A stretch of DNA of 36,491 nt from Actinomadura hibisca NBRC 15177 (GCF_001552635.1 NZ_BCRO01000008.1:1-36491), one strand, 5' to 3'. Shown: positions 23,284 through 31,696, counted from the first letter of the stretch. Program-made: numbers and translations. The notes: generated by a model from the sequence alone, not told the origin.

Positions 23284-24297
23284 ATGACCAACACCATGCT
23301 CGCCGGGCGGCTCAACGTGGCCACGCTGGACTTCCAGGTGACCGAGGTCCCGGTGCCCGACCCCGGGCCGGGCGAGGTCCGCGTCCGGATCGAGGCCGCC
23401 GGGGTGTGCCTGTCGGACGTCCACCTCATCGACGGCACGCTCAAGCCGCTGTTCCTGAAGGGCGACACCGTCACGCTCGGGCACGAGACGGCGGGCGTGG
23501 TGGACACCCTCGGCGAGGGCGTCACCGGCTGGGAGCCCGGTCAGCGCGTGTTGCTGATGGCCGGGGAGACCCGCGACGGCGTCGTCTACACGCGCGGGGT
23601 GGACTACGACGGCGGCTGGGCCGAGTACGCGGTCGCGGCGGCCGACACGCTGCTGGCCATCCCCGACTCGTTGCCGTTCGAGCAGGCCGCGATCCTGCCG
23701 GACGCGGTGTCCACGCCGTACGCGGCGGTGGTCACCACCGGCGACGCCCGGCCCGGCCGCCCGGCCGGGGTGTGGGGCGTGGGCGGGCTGGGCGCGCACG
23801 CCGTGCAGATCCTGCGCACGATCGGCGCGGCCCCCATCGTCGCGGTGGACCCGCTGGAGCACGCCCGCACCCGGGCGCTGGAGTTCGGCGCGGACGTGGC
23901 GGTGGACGCGGCCGACCCCGACGCGGTGCGGCAGATCCGCACCGTCACCGGCGGCGTCGGCCTGGACGTCGCCTTCGACCTGGCGGGCGTGCCCGCCGTG
24001 CGCGAGCAGGCCGTCGGGTGCCTGGCGCCCAAGGGGCGGCTCGTGCTGGTCGGGCTCACCGACAAGCCGTTGACGATCTCCGAGGGCACCGCCTTCAGCT
24101 ACTTCCAGCAGCAGATCCGGGGCCACTACGGCTCCGAGCCCGAGCACCTGGCCGAACTGCTCGCCCTGGTGCGCTGGCAGCGCATGGAGTTCAGCAAGTC
24201 GGTGAGCGGCGTGCTGCCGCTGGCCGACGCGCCCAAGGCGGTGGAGCGGCTGATCAACCACGAGGGCGATCCGATCCGGCTGATCCTCAAGCCGTGA
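23284..24297 (+). CDS. Zinc-type (MDR) alcohol dehydrogenase
   Basis: A 337-residue medium-chain dehydrogenase with a GroES-like N-terminal domain (GVCLSDVHLIDG, catalytic-zinc Cys42; GHETAG with His67/Glu68) and a Rossmann domain (GVGGLGAHAVQILR, then an acidic VAVDP suggesting NAD rather than NADP). The four-Cys structural zinc loop of classical alcohol dehydrogenases is absent: the segment after RVLLMAG reads ETRDGVVYTRG with no Cys. Loss of that loop occurs in several MDR subfamilies. It is the fourth gene of the operon, 34 bases after the zinc-ribbon gene, and is coupled to the transporter by a GTGA overlap. The substrate is probably an alcohol or aldehyde linked to the imported compound. 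Confidence 0.87.
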   Translation: MTNTMLAGRLNVATLDFQVTEVPVPDPGPGEVRVRIEAAGVCLSDVHLIDGTLKPLFLKGDTVTLGHETAGVVDTLGEGVTGWEPGQRVLLMAGETRDGVVYTRGVDYDGGWAEYAVAAADTLLAIPDSLPFEQAAILPDAVSTPYAAVVTTGDARPGRPAGVWGVGGLGAHAVQILRTIGAAPIVAVDPLEHARTRALEFGADVAVDAADPDAVRQIRTVTGGVGLDVAFDLAGVPAVREQAVGCLAPKGRLVLVGLTDKPLTISEGTAFSYFQQQIRGHYGSEPEHLAELLALVRWQRMEFSKSVSGVLPLADAPKAVERLINHEGDPIRLILKP

Positions 24298-25634
24298 CCG
24301 CCACCGCGGCGGTCGCGGCCGAGGAGGTCGCGCCGCGCCGGTCGATGCTGGTCGCGGCGTTCTCCACGATCGTCGAGTGGTACGACTTCACGCTGTACCT
24401 GTACCTGACGCCGGTGCTGGCGCGGGTGTTCTTCGGCGGCGACTCCGAGGCCACCCTGGCGACGCTGGGCGTGTTCGCGGTCGCCTACGTGCTGCGGCCG
24501 GTCGGCGCGGCGGTGCTGGGCCACCTCGGCGACCGGATCGGCCGCCGCCGGGTGTTGCTCATCTCGATGTCCATCATGACGGTGGCGATGTTCGCCACCG
24601 GGCTGCTGCCGGTCGGCGCGGCGGTCGCGATGTTGCTGCTGCGCTGCGCGATGGGGTTCTCGGTGGGCGGCGAGTACTCGGGCGTGCTGACCATGCTGGT
24701 GGAGAGCGCCCCGCGGCGGCACCGGGGGTTCGTCACCTCCATCGCCTCGGCCGCCAGCGAGGTCGGCGCGCTGATCGCGGCGGGGGTGAGCGCGCTGGTG
24801 GTGGGGCTGACGTCGGGCGCGCAGCTGGACTCCTGGGGCTGGCGCATCCCGTTCTTCGTCGGCGGGCTGCTGGCCCTCGGGACGCTGGTCATGCGGACGA
24901 CGGTGCAGGAGACCCCGGCGTTCGAACGGGCCCGCGCGGGCGGCGAGCTGCCGCGCAACCCGATCGGCGAGGTGCTGCGGCACCAGTGGCGCGCGGTCCT
25001 GCGCACGTTCGCGATCTCGGCGCTGGGCTCGGTGACCTACTACGTCGCGGTCACCTACGTCCCGACGTACCTGACGTCGGTGGCCGGGGTCGGCGAGGGC
25101 GAGGCGCTCGCCCTGACCACCGTCGCGGCGGTCGCGGTCATCGCGGTGACGCCGGTGATCGGCGCGTGGAGCGACCGGACCGGCCGCCGCCCGATGCTGG
25201 TGGGGCTGGCGGCGCTGTTCGTGGTGCTGCCGCTGCCGATGTTCGCGCTGATGGCGGGCGGCGGCCGGGGCGGGGTGCTGGCGGGCGCGGTGGCGCTGGC
25301 GGCGGGCGCGGGCGCGGTCAGCGCGGCGGCGGCCGCGACCATCCCCGAGCAGTTCGCCACCGCCGGGCGGATGAGCGGGCTGGCGCTGGGCTTCACGATG
25401 GCGTCGGTGTTGTTCGGCGGGCTCGCGCCGCTGGTCGCCGACGTGCTGATCCGCGCGACCGGCTGGCGGCTCAGCCCGGGGCTGCTGGTGATGGCCGTCG
25501 CGCTGGGGGTGCTGCCGCTGCTGGCGCGGCTGCCGGAGACCGCCGGGCACGACCTGTCCACCCTGTCTGGGGCGAAGGCGGCGGACGCCGGGGGGCGCGG
25601 CGGGCCGGGCGGCCCGCCGCGCGTGCAGAAGTAG
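24294..25634 (+). CDS. MHS-family (metabolite:H+ symporter) MFS transporter
   Basis: A 446-residue twelve-helix transporter. The beginning is typical of the MHS family: FSTIVEWYDFTLYLYLTPVLARVFF, followed by VLGHLGDRIGRRRVLL (the loop 2-3 motif) and RCAMGFSVGGEYSGVLTMLVESAPRRHRG. The second half repeats the motif (GAWSDRTGRRPML) and contains TIPEQFATAGRMSGLALGF. MHS members import organic acids or osmolytes such as citrate, 2-oxoglutarate, shikimate or proline/betaine with protons. The GTG start at 24294 overlaps the dehydrogenase stop. As the last gene of the operon it probably imports the compound that the lactonase and dehydrogenases process. It converges with the alpha/beta hydrolase gene across ten bases. 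Confidence 0.9.
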   Translation: MTATAAVAAEEVAPRRSMLVAAFSTIVEWYDFTLYLYLTPVLARVFFGGDSEATLATLGVFAVAYVLRPVGAAVLGHLGDRIGRRRVLLISMSIMTVAMFATGLLPVGAAVAMLLLRCAMGFSVGGEYSGVLTMLVESAPRRHRGFVTSIASAASEVGALIAAGVSALVVGLTSGAQLDSWGWRIPFFVGGLLALGTLVMRTTVQETPAFERARAGGELPRNPIGEVLRHQWRAVLRTFAISALGSVTYYVAVTYVPTYLTSVAGVGEGEALALTTVAAVAVIAVTPVIGAWSDRTGRRPMLVGLAALFVVLPLPMFALMAGGGRGGVLAGAVALAAGAGAVSAAAAATIPEQFATAGRMSGLALGFTMASVLFGGLAPLVADVLIRATGWRLSPGLLVMAVALGVLPLLARLPETAGHDLSTLSGAKAADAGGRGGPGGPPRVQK

Positions 25635-25644
25635 GGCGCGCCGG

Positions 25645-26757
25645 TCAGCGTTCGCGGACCCAGGCGTCGATCAGGTCGGCGACCTGCGGGCGCGAGTTCT
25701 CGACGTAGTGGCCGTCCTTGACGAACTCCAGCGTCTTGTCGGCCGACGCCAGCGACCCGTACACCGACCGGGCGTCGCTGTCGTAGACGCACTCGTCGGC
25801 GGTGGCGTGGACGACCAGCGACGGCACGGTGACGCGCGCCAGGTGGGGCGCGGCGATGCACTGCGAGGTGCGCAGGCTCCACATCGACAACCAGGTGCGC
25901 AGCGTGCAGAGCGACCCGATGCCGAACACCCCGTAGTTGGCCTTGGCGGGCTCGCCGGAGTAGCACCAGTTGGGGCGGCGGTCGGACGGCTCGATGGTGG
26001 GGTCGATCATGCGCAGGTCGGCCCACGTCCGGTACATGTTGAACAGCCGGTCGCGGGCCCGCGTGCCCTCCAGTGCGGCGAGCTGCTCCAGCACCCAGTC
26101 GGTGATGCGCTCGTTGCGGGCGCGCTGGGCGGCCCGGTACCGGGCCTGGAACCCGGGGCTGTAGGGCGGGCCGTTCTCGGGGTTGAACGGATCGAGGTCG
26201 GGGTCGACCGACAACACGTCGGCCTCGTCGGTGATGGAGGGGTCCATCCACGCCGTCAGCACCTCGGGCCGCCCCGAGTGCGCGGCCAGCGCGACGAACA
26301 GATCCCCGGCGGGCAGGTCCTCGATGGCGGCGACCGGGCGCATCCCGGCGACCGGCGTGACGTTGGGCTCGACGGCCTGGGACTGGTAGGCGGCCATCAG
26401 CGAGCCGCCGCCGGAGTTGCCGAGCAGCACCACCCGCTCGACCCCGGCGTGCTCCTTCAGCCAGCGCACGCCCACGCCGATCTCCGCCAGGGCGTGGTCG
26501 AGCAGGAAGTACGCCTCGTTGCCGCGGAAGCGGGTGTTCCAGCCGAGGAAGCCGTGACCGCGCGCGGCCAGGTGCTCGGCGAGGTAGTGCTCGGAGAAGT
26601 CGATGTTGTAGTGGGTGGCGACGAAGGCGGTCGTCGGCGGCGCGCCCGCCGGGCGGTGGTAGACCCCCTGGCACGGGTGGCCGCCCGCGCCCGCCCGGCC
26701 CACCAGCGGCGACGGCAACCCCACGAACTCCCTGACGATCCCGGTCGTCCCGGTCAT
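25645..26757 (-). CDS. Alpha/beta-fold hydrolase
   Basis: A 370-residue hydrolase of unknown specificity. The nucleophile elbow is LLGNSGGGSL with Ser115 in GNSGG. A plausible acid is Asp in VVHATADECVYDSDA, and the His is in VKDGHYVENSRPQV. An oxyanion or cap region is suggested by THYNIDFSEHYLAEHLAARGHGFLGWNTRFRG. The roughly 130-residue stretch from about 150 to 290, rich in Pro, Arg and Trp, is a lid insert. There is no signal peptide. The ATG at 26757 has AAGGAGG upstream. It diverges from the VOC protein, and the 98-base spacer carries a palindrome; with the ligase and TetR gene it forms a catabolic-looking cluster. An esterase or C-C bond hydrolase are both possible. Confidence 0.82.
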   Translation of the reverse strand: MTGTTGIVREFVGLPSPLVGRAGAGGHPCQGVYHRPAGAPPTTAFVATHYNIDFSEHYLAEHLAARGHGFLGWNTRFRGNEAYFLLDHALAEIGVGVRWLKEHAGVERVVLLGNSGGGSLMAAYQSQAVEPNVTPVAGMRPVAAIEDLPAGDLFVALAAHSGRPEVLTAWMDPSITDEADVLSVDPDLDPFNPENGPPYSPGFQARYRAAQRARNERITDWVLEQLAALEGTRARDRLFNMYRTWADLRMIDPTIEPSDRRPNWCYSGEPAKANYGVFGIGSLCTLRTWLSMWSLRTSQCIAAPHLARVTVPSLVVHATADECVYDSDARSVYGSLASADKTLEFVKDGHYVENSRPQVADLIDAWVRER

Positions 26758-26807
26758 CCCGGCCTCCTTGCGAATCGGATCCCGCCCGCAGGCTAGCGCA
26801 AACCAGA

Positions 26808-26827
26808 AACTGAGTTTAGATTCAGTT
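26808..26827. promoter_or_regulatory. 20-bp imperfect palindrome between the hydrolase and VOC genes
   Basis: AACTGAGTTTAGATTCAGTT has perfect 6-base outer arms (AACTGA/TCAGTT) and matches its complement at 16 of 20 positions. It is AT-rich, and TAGATT (26817-26822) inside could be the -10 element for the VOC gene at 26856. It probably binds the TetR regulator encoded at 29067. A further weak GAATCGGATC lies at 26772-26781. The AGATTC half is shared with the 7870 palindrome. Confidence 0.6.
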
Positions 26828-26855
26828 CTGTTCGCTACGGAAGGGGAAGCCCGAG

Positions 26856-27491
26856 ATGACCTGGACCAATCCGGAGTTCGAGTTCGGCGGGGTCAACCAT
26901 CTGGCGCTGGTGTGCTCCGACATGGCCCGCACGGTCGGGTTCTACCGCGACGTGCTGGGGATGCGGCTGGTGAAGACGGTGGACCTGCCGCACGGGTCGG
27001 GCCAGCACTTCTTCTTCGACATGGGCAACGGCGACCTGCTGGCGTTCTTCTGGTTCCCCGGCGCGCCCGACGCGGTGCCGGGCATCTCCAACCCGGTGAC
27101 CGTGCCGGGCATCGGGGACTTCGTCAGCGCGGTCGGCTCGATGAACCACCTGGCGCTGAACGTGCCGGAGGAACGGTTCCTGGAGTACCGGAAGAAGCTG
27201 AAGGCCAAGGGCGTGCGGGTCAGCCCGATCATCGACCACGACCACAGCCCGGAGCAGTTCGCGACCGAGCTGCACGACGGCGTGTACGTGCGGTCGTTCT
27301 ACTTCCAGGACCCCGACGGCATCCTGCTGGAGTTCGCGTGCTGGCGGCGCGAACTGGGGCGGCCGGAGGACCTGGGCGTGGAGCCGCGCACGGCCGCCGA
27401 CCGCACCGCCGGACGGACGGCCACCGGACGGACGGCCGCTGAGCAGACGGCCGCCGTGGCCCCGGCCGCCGACCAGGCTGCGCGGGTGTGA
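26856..27491 (+). CDS. VOC-family protein (glyoxalase/extradiol dioxygenase fold)
   Basis: A 211-residue protein with two beta-alpha-beta3 modules of the vicinal-oxygen-chelate superfamily. Likely metal ligands are His15 (GGVNHLALVCSD), a second His at the start of module two (MNHLALNVPEE) and the Glu in DGILLEFACWRR. The pattern YRDVLGMRLVKTVDLPHGSGQHFFFDMGNGDLLAFFWFPG is common among uncharacterised actinobacterial VOC proteins. The C-terminal 35 residues form a low-complexity Ala/Thr/Arg tail partly encoded by a 15-bp tandem duplication, and seem dispensable for the fold. The ATG is preceded by AAGGGGAAG. The next gene, an acyl-CoA ligase, starts four bases after its stop. Dioxygenase, isomerase or lyase activity cannot be told apart here. 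Confidence 0.82.
   Translation: MTWTNPEFEFGGVNHLALVCSDMARTVGFYRDVLGMRLVKTVDLPHGSGQHFFFDMGNGDLLAFFWFPGAPDAVPGISNPVTVPGIGDFVSAVGSMNHLALNVPEERFLEYRKKLKAKGVRVSPIIDHDHSPEQFATELHDGVYVRSFYFQDPDGILLEFACWRRELGRPEDLGVEPRTAADRTAGRTATGRTAAEQTAAVAPAADQAARV
27409..27437 (+). repeat. 15-bp tandem duplication in the VOC gene tail
   Basis: CCGGACGGACGGCC occurs at 27409-27422 and again at 27424-27437, a 15-base period that keeps the reading frame and encodes the repeated Gly-Arg-Thr-Ala tail of the VOC protein. Confidence 0.85.
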
Positions 27492-27495
27492 GCCG

Positions 27496-28995
27496 TTGTT
27501 GTCGCTGACCCACGTCGTGGAGTGGCGCGCCGCCGTCACGCCCGCGCACGTCGCGCTGACCGACGGGCACGGCGCGGAGCTGACCTTCGCGGCGCTCGCG
27601 GCGGCGGCCGACCGCGCCGCCGCCGGATACGCCGCCGCCGGGATCGGTCCCGGCGACGTCGTCCCGATCGTGGCGCGCAACCGCGTCGAGTGGGCGGTCG
27701 CGCTGCTGGGCCTGGTCCGGGCCGGGGCGCTGCCCGCCGCGATCAACTGGCGGCTGGCCGCGCCCGAGCTGGCCGGGCTGCTGGAGCTGCTCAAGCCCGC
27801 CGCCGTGATCGCCGACGACGCCTGCGACGGCCTGGTCCGAGCGGCCGCCGACGCCGCCGGGATCGGCGCGCCGGTGCTGGCGCTGACGGCCGTCCCCTCC
27901 CCCGGGCCGCTCCCCGGCCGGCCGGTGGAGCGCCTGCGCGGGCCCGAGCCGTGCCTGCTGCTGCACACCAGCGGCACCACCGGCCGGCCCAAGCTGGTGC
28001 CGGTCACCCACCAGCAGCTCATCGGCGCGGTGACGTTCCTGAAGCTGGAGGTGCCCGAGGCCGTGCCCGGCGCGCGGCACCTGAGCGCGCTGCCGCTGTT
28101 CCACACCGCCGGGCTGGCGAACCTCGCCTACACGCTGTTCACCGGCGGGCGCCTGCACGTGCTGGACGGGTTCGACCCGGCCGGGTTCGTGGACGAGCTG
28201 GCGGAGCGCCGCATCCGGCTCACCCAGCTCGTGCCGACGCTGATCCGCGCGGTGGCCGAGGAGGTGCGCCGCCGCGACCCCGCGCCCGACCTGTCGCACC
28301 TGGCGGAGGTCGTCTACGGGGCCGCGCCGATCGACCCGGTGTCGCTGGCGGAGGCCGTCGCGGCGCTGGGCTGCCGGTTCCGGCAGAACTACGCCGCCAC
28401 CGAGACCGGCCCGCTGCCGGTCACCACGCTGGCCCCGGCCGACCACGACCCGGCGCGCGGGCGGCTGGCCACCGCCGGACGCCCGTCGCTGGGCTGGGAG
28501 GTGCGCGTCGGGGAGTTCGGCGAGGTGCAGGTGCGCGGCGCGGCCCCGTTCCCGGGCTACTGGAACGACGCGGAGGCCACCCGGCGCGTGCTCACCGACG
28601 ACGGCTTCTACCGCACCGGCGACGTGGGGGTGCTGGACGCCGACGGCTACCTGACCATCGTGGACCGCCTCAAGGACATGATCGTCTCAGGTGGGGAGAA
28701 CGTGTACCCGGCCGAGGTGGAGGCGGTGCTGGCCCGCCATCCGGCGGTCCGCGAGGTCGCGGTGGTCGGGGTCCCGCACCCGCGCTGGGGCGAGACCGTG
28801 CACGCGGTCGTGGTGGCCGGCGGTGCCCTGGAACCGGACGCGCTGATCGCGTGGGCCCGGGAGCGGCTGGCCGGGTTCAAGTGCCCCACCGGCGTCACGC
28901 CGGCCGAGGCGCTGCCCCGCAACGCCACCGGCAAGGTCGTCAAGTCGGCGCTGCGGGACCCGCACTGGGCCGGGCGCGAGCGTCGCGTCGGCTGA
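27496..28995 (+). CDS. Acyl-CoA synthetase / AMP-dependent CoA ligase (FadD-like)
   Basis: A 499-residue adenylate-forming ligase. A3 motif LLHTSGTTGRPKLVPV (residues about 156-169), A5 QNYAATETGPL, A7 GFYRTGDVGVLDADGYLTIVDRLKDMIVSGGENVYPAEVEAVL and A10 NATGKVVKSAL with the catalytic Lys near 482 are all present. It would activate an acid with ATP and CoA in the cytosol. The frame is closed by a stop at 27490, so translation must begin at the TTG at 27496 or 27499, or the GTG at 27517; TTG at 27496 keeps the family-like SLTHVVEWRA start. It is cotranscribed with the VOC gene. Its stop codon lies in the first unit of a 14-bp repeat. The organic acid used is unknown. Confidence 0.88.
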   Translation: MLSLTHVVEWRAAVTPAHVALTDGHGAELTFAALAAAADRAAAGYAAAGIGPGDVVPIVARNRVEWAVALLGLVRAGALPAAINWRLAAPELAGLLELLKPAAVIADDACDGLVRAAADAAGIGAPVLALTAVPSPGPLPGRPVERLRGPEPCLLLHTSGTTGRPKLVPVTHQQLIGAVTFLKLEVPEAVPGARHLSALPLFHTAGLANLAYTLFTGGRLHVLDGFDPAGFVDELAERRIRLTQLVPTLIRAVAEEVRRRDPAPDLSHLAEVVYGAAPIDPVSLAEAVAALGCRFRQNYAATETGPLPVTTLAPADHDPARGRLATAGRPSLGWEVRVGEFGEVQVRGAAPFPGYWNDAEATRRVLTDDGFYRTGDVGVLDADGYLTIVDRLKDMIVSGGENVYPAEVEAVLARHPAVREVAVVGVPHPRWGETVHAVVVAGGALEPDALIAWARERLAGFKCPTGVTPAEALPRNATGKVVKSALRDPHWAGRERRVG

Positions 28996-29042
28996 CCAGC
29001 GTCGGCTGACCAGCGTCGGCTGACCAGCGTCGGCTGACCACC
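28987..29042 (+). repeat. 14-bp tandem repeat, four copies, carrying stop codons in all three frames
   Basis: GTCGGCTGACCAGC is repeated at 28987-29000, 29001-29014, 29015-29028 and (last two bases changed) 29029-29042. The TGA of the first copy is the ligase stop codon. Because the period is 14, the later TGA at 29007, 29021 and 29035 fall successively in the other frames and back, so every reading frame is closed. The array fills most of the 71-base gap to the TetR gene. Confidence 0.95.
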
Positions 29043-29066
29043 GGTGCCGTAACCTGGACCTCCGCC

Positions 29067-29741
29067 ATGAAGAAGCACACCATCGCCAAGGCGCGCCCGG
29101 CGTCGGCCGCCGAGCGTCCCGCCAAGAGCACCCGCAAGGGCCGCGAGACCGACCGGGCGTTCCGCGACGCCGCCCGCGCGGTGTTCGCGCGCGAGGGCTA
29201 CTTCAACGCCAAGATCAGCGACATCGCGGCCGAGGCCGGCAAGTCGGTCGCCTCCTTCTACAACTACTACGACACCAAGGCCGACCTGCTGATCGCCCTG
29301 GCCGAGGAGTTCCACCGGGAGGCGACCGAGCTGGCGGTGTCGCCGTTCCGGCGCGGCGAGTCGCCGGAGGAGGCGCTGCGCGAGGCGGTGGCGGGGTTCT
29401 GGCGCACCTACTCGGCGCGCCGGGGCGAGCTGATCGGCGTCTTCCAGGCGTCGATGCTGGAGGAGGAGTTCCGGGACCGCTGGCTGGCGATCCGCGCCGA
29501 GGCGATCGAGCGGATCGCCTCGGAGGTGCGGCGCGCCCAGGCCGCCGGGTACTGCCCGGGGATCGACCCGGTGCTGACGGCCTCGGCGCTGTCGGCGATG
29601 CTGGAGCACTTCTGCTACATCTGGCAGGCGCAGGGCGGCGAGCGCGTCGAGTCCCCCTACGCCGGGGGGCTGATCGACGATGAGACGGCCGTGGACACCC
29701 TCGCCACGATCTGGGTGAAGTCGATCTACTGGCGGCCCTGA
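29067..29741 (+). CDS. TetR-family transcriptional regulator
   Basis: A 224-residue repressor-type protein. A basic N-terminal extension (about 25 residues, KKHTIAKARPASAAERPAKSTRKGR) precedes the TetR HTH: RAFRDAARAVFAREGYFNAKISDIAAEAGKSVASFYNYYDTKADLLIALAEEFH. The ligand-binding part is all helical and includes FWRTYSARRGELIGVFQASMLEEEFRDRWLAIRAEAIERI. The final YIWQAQGGERVESPYAGGLIDDETAVDTLATIWVKSIYWR resembles TetR proteins that sense acyl-CoA or lipids. No good Shine-Dalgarno precedes the ATG. It follows the ligase in the same direction, and the likely targets are the 26808 palindrome and perhaps the 7870 one. It converges with the DUF2207 gene. Confidence 0.88.
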   Translation: MKKHTIAKARPASAAERPAKSTRKGRETDRAFRDAARAVFAREGYFNAKISDIAAEAGKSVASFYNYYDTKADLLIALAEEFHREATELAVSPFRRGESPEEALREAVAGFWRTYSARRGELIGVFQASMLEEEFRDRWLAIRAEAIERIASEVRRAQAAGYCPGIDPVLTASALSAMLEHFCYIWQAQGGERVESPYAGGLIDDETAVDTLATIWVKSIYWRP

Positions 29742-29752
29742 GGGCGGGCCGG

Positions 29753-31516
29753 TCACCAGCTCCCGCCGCCCCCTCCTCCGCCGCCACCACCGGAGTCACC
29801 GCCTCCGGAGAAGCCCCCGCCGCCCCCGCCCGACCCGCCGGAGGCCGAGGGCGGTGTGACCATCGTCGTGGTCACGGCGGTGAAGGAGGCCAGGCTGCCG
29901 CCGAAGCCCTCGATCGAGCCGCGATGGGCGTACCAGGGCGGTGTCCGCACGCCGTGCGCCGCCAGCAGCCGCGCGTAGCCGTGGTGCAGGCCGAACGCGA
30001 TCGCGAACGGCAGCGCGCGCCCGACGGTGGCCGCGATCTCGCCCTGGCTCCCGAGCGGGACCGGGCCCCGACGCAGGTGGTCGCGGTAGCCGCGCACCTG
30101 GCCGCTGATCTGCGCGCCCAAGGCCGTTCGGGGCTGTACCAACAGCGCGAGCAGGACCACGGCCAGGCCCGCCACGGCCTGCGCGGCCGCGATCCAGAAC
30201 GCGTCGTTGAACGCGGCCGTCGTGCCGTTCCGCCCGATAGTGAGGAAGACCAGCCCCACGAACACGAACGGGGCCAGGGCCAGCAGCACCCCGCTCAGGA
30301 CGCGCTGCCGCCTGCGTTGGCGGTCGGGGTGGCGGCGGAACCAGCCGAGCCGTACGCACTCGTCCATGATCTGCCGCTGCGCGGCCGAGCGGACCGGCGC
30401 GAACGCCCCCGAGAGCGCGGTGACCGGCACCTCCTCGCGGTGGGCGAACAGGCCGCTCAGCAGGGTCGTCTCGTAGGGGGCCAGGTGGGGTCCGGCGGAG
30501 GCGAGGTCGAAGCCGCCGGGCCGGACCAGGGTGAACGAGTCGCCCGCCTCCTCGATGCGCAGTTCCCCGCGCGCCGCGAGATCGACGAGGGTGGCCACGA
30601 TCTGGAGCGAGTCGCCCTTCCCCGACAGCAGCGCTCCGGCGAGGGCCGGGCGCACGCCGGGCGGCGGCTCGGGCAGCGGGGACGACGGCTTGCGGCCGCC
30701 CCGGCGCGGCAGGCCCCGCACCGCCATCGCCAGCGGGACCAGCAGCCAGGCGCACGCGATGGCCACGGCCCAGCCGGAGACCCCTTCTCGCGGGCGCTTC
30801 TCGTAGGCGGGCGGCTGCACGGTGACCGCGCCCTTGGGCCACTTGACCGCGATGGTGAGCCCTTCACCGGCGGCAAGGGCGGGCTGGGTGAAGCTGGCGG
30901 TGCCCGTGCCCTGGCCGGTGGCCGAGGCACAGGGTTTGGTGGAGCCGGACGGGCCGGTGAAACAGGTGACGCCGGTCGTGGCGACGGGTACCGCGACGGT
31001 GACGGCGGCCTGGGCGATCGGGACGGGCCAGCCGTCGCCGACGGCGTCCCAGTACAGCTCGTCGTGGTCGGAGTAGGCGGTGAGCGCCCGGGGCACGTCG
31101 TACTCGATGGTGTAGGTGTGGGCTCCGGTGACGGTCCCGGCGGGGTCGCCGATGCGGATCTCGGTGCGGTCGCCGGAGGTGGTGACGGTGGTCGGCACGG
31201 TCGTGCCGTCCGCGCTGACCTGCACGTTGGCGAGATCGTAACGGCGGTCCCGCTTGGCGTCGGCGCGGTCGAGGCGGGGAACGTAACGGTAGACGCCGTG
31301 CTTGGCGGCGGGGCCGAAGTCGTAGGCGACGGTCTCCTTGACGTGCAGCCCGCCGTCGCGGCCGACGGCCATCTCGACGCGGTAGGAGGTGATCTGCTCG
31401 GCTGCGGCATCGGCGCGGGCGGGCCCGGCCGTCCACAACAGCACGGGCAGCAGCAGGGACAACAGCAGAGCGGCCGGTCCGGTGCGGCCGTGGGCGTGGG
31501 AGCGAGCGCGGCTCAT
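29753..31516 (-). CDS. DUF2207 membrane protein with Gly-rich tail
   Basis: A 587-residue predicted membrane protein. Signal peptide: RTGPAALLLSLLLPVLLWTAGPARA with cleavage near residue 35. An extracellular immunoglobulin-like region (about 40-240) contains YRVEMAVGRDGGLHVKETVAYDFG and HGVYRYVPR, the DUF2207 hallmark, plus two Cys (185 and 196) that could form a disulfide. Membrane helices lie at about 247-267, 406-428 and 440-461, separated by a cytosolic winged-helix-like region. The end is GGGGGGFSGGGDSGGGGGGGGGGSW, the usual Gly-rich tail of the family. The ATG at 31516 is followed by a basic n-region. It diverges from kynA and nothing ties it functionally to neighbours. The role of DUF2207 proteins is unknown. 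Confidence 0.88.
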   Translation of the reverse strand: MSRARSHAHGRTGPAALLLSLLLPVLLWTAGPARADAAAEQITSYRVEMAVGRDGGLHVKETVAYDFGPAAKHGVYRYVPRLDRADAKRDRRYDLANVQVSADGTTVPTTVTTSGDRTEIRIGDPAGTVTGAHTYTIEYDVPRALTAYSDHDELYWDAVGDGWPVPIAQAAVTVAVPVATTGVTCFTGPSGSTKPCASATGQGTGTASFTQPALAAGEGLTIAVKWPKGAVTVQPPAYEKRPREGVSGWAVAIACAWLLVPLAMAVRGLPRRGGRKPSSPLPEPPPGVRPALAGALLSGKGDSLQIVATLVDLAARGELRIEEAGDSFTLVRPGGFDLASAGPHLAPYETTLLSGLFAHREEVPVTALSGAFAPVRSAAQRQIMDECVRLGWFRRHPDRQRRRQRVLSGVLLALAPFVFVGLVFLTIGRNGTTAAFNDAFWIAAAQAVAGLAVVLLALLVQPRTALGAQISGQVRGYRDHLRRGPVPLGSQGEIAATVGRALPFAIAFGLHHGYARLLAAHGVRTPPWYAHRGSIEGFGGSLASFTAVTTTMVTPPSASGGSGGGGGGFSGGGDSGGGGGGGGGGSW

Positions 31517-31551
31517 ACCGGTGAGACGCGCGCCGCCGGGCCCGCGAAGAT

Positions 31552-31641
31552 CACATCTCGGTCACACATCTCGGTGCGCGCCCTGACGAAGGACGGCCCG
31601 CGCCCCCTAGGCTCTGCCGGGTATATGCCGGTCAAGACCGG
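31552..31641. promoter_or_regulatory. Repeats in the DUF2207-kynA divergent region
   Basis: An 11-bp direct repeat CACATCTCGGT lies at 31552-31562 and 31565-31575. A 14-bp inverted repeat CCGGTC-AA-GACCGG lies at 31628-31641, right after TATATG (31622-31627), a possible -10 element for kynA. The inverted repeat would sit at the transcription start and could be an operator for the kynurenine genes. Confidence 0.45.
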
Positions 31642-31696
31642 TTTGGGACGAGCGCGCGAGCCCGGCACACCGTCGTGCCGGAGGGAAGGAGGGGCG

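Noticed and set aside
24126..25550. A 474-codon His/Arg/Gln-rich frame antisense to the MHS transporter
   Set aside because: The histidine-rich composition is what a reversed membrane-protein gene produces; the transporter reading has full MHS motifs.
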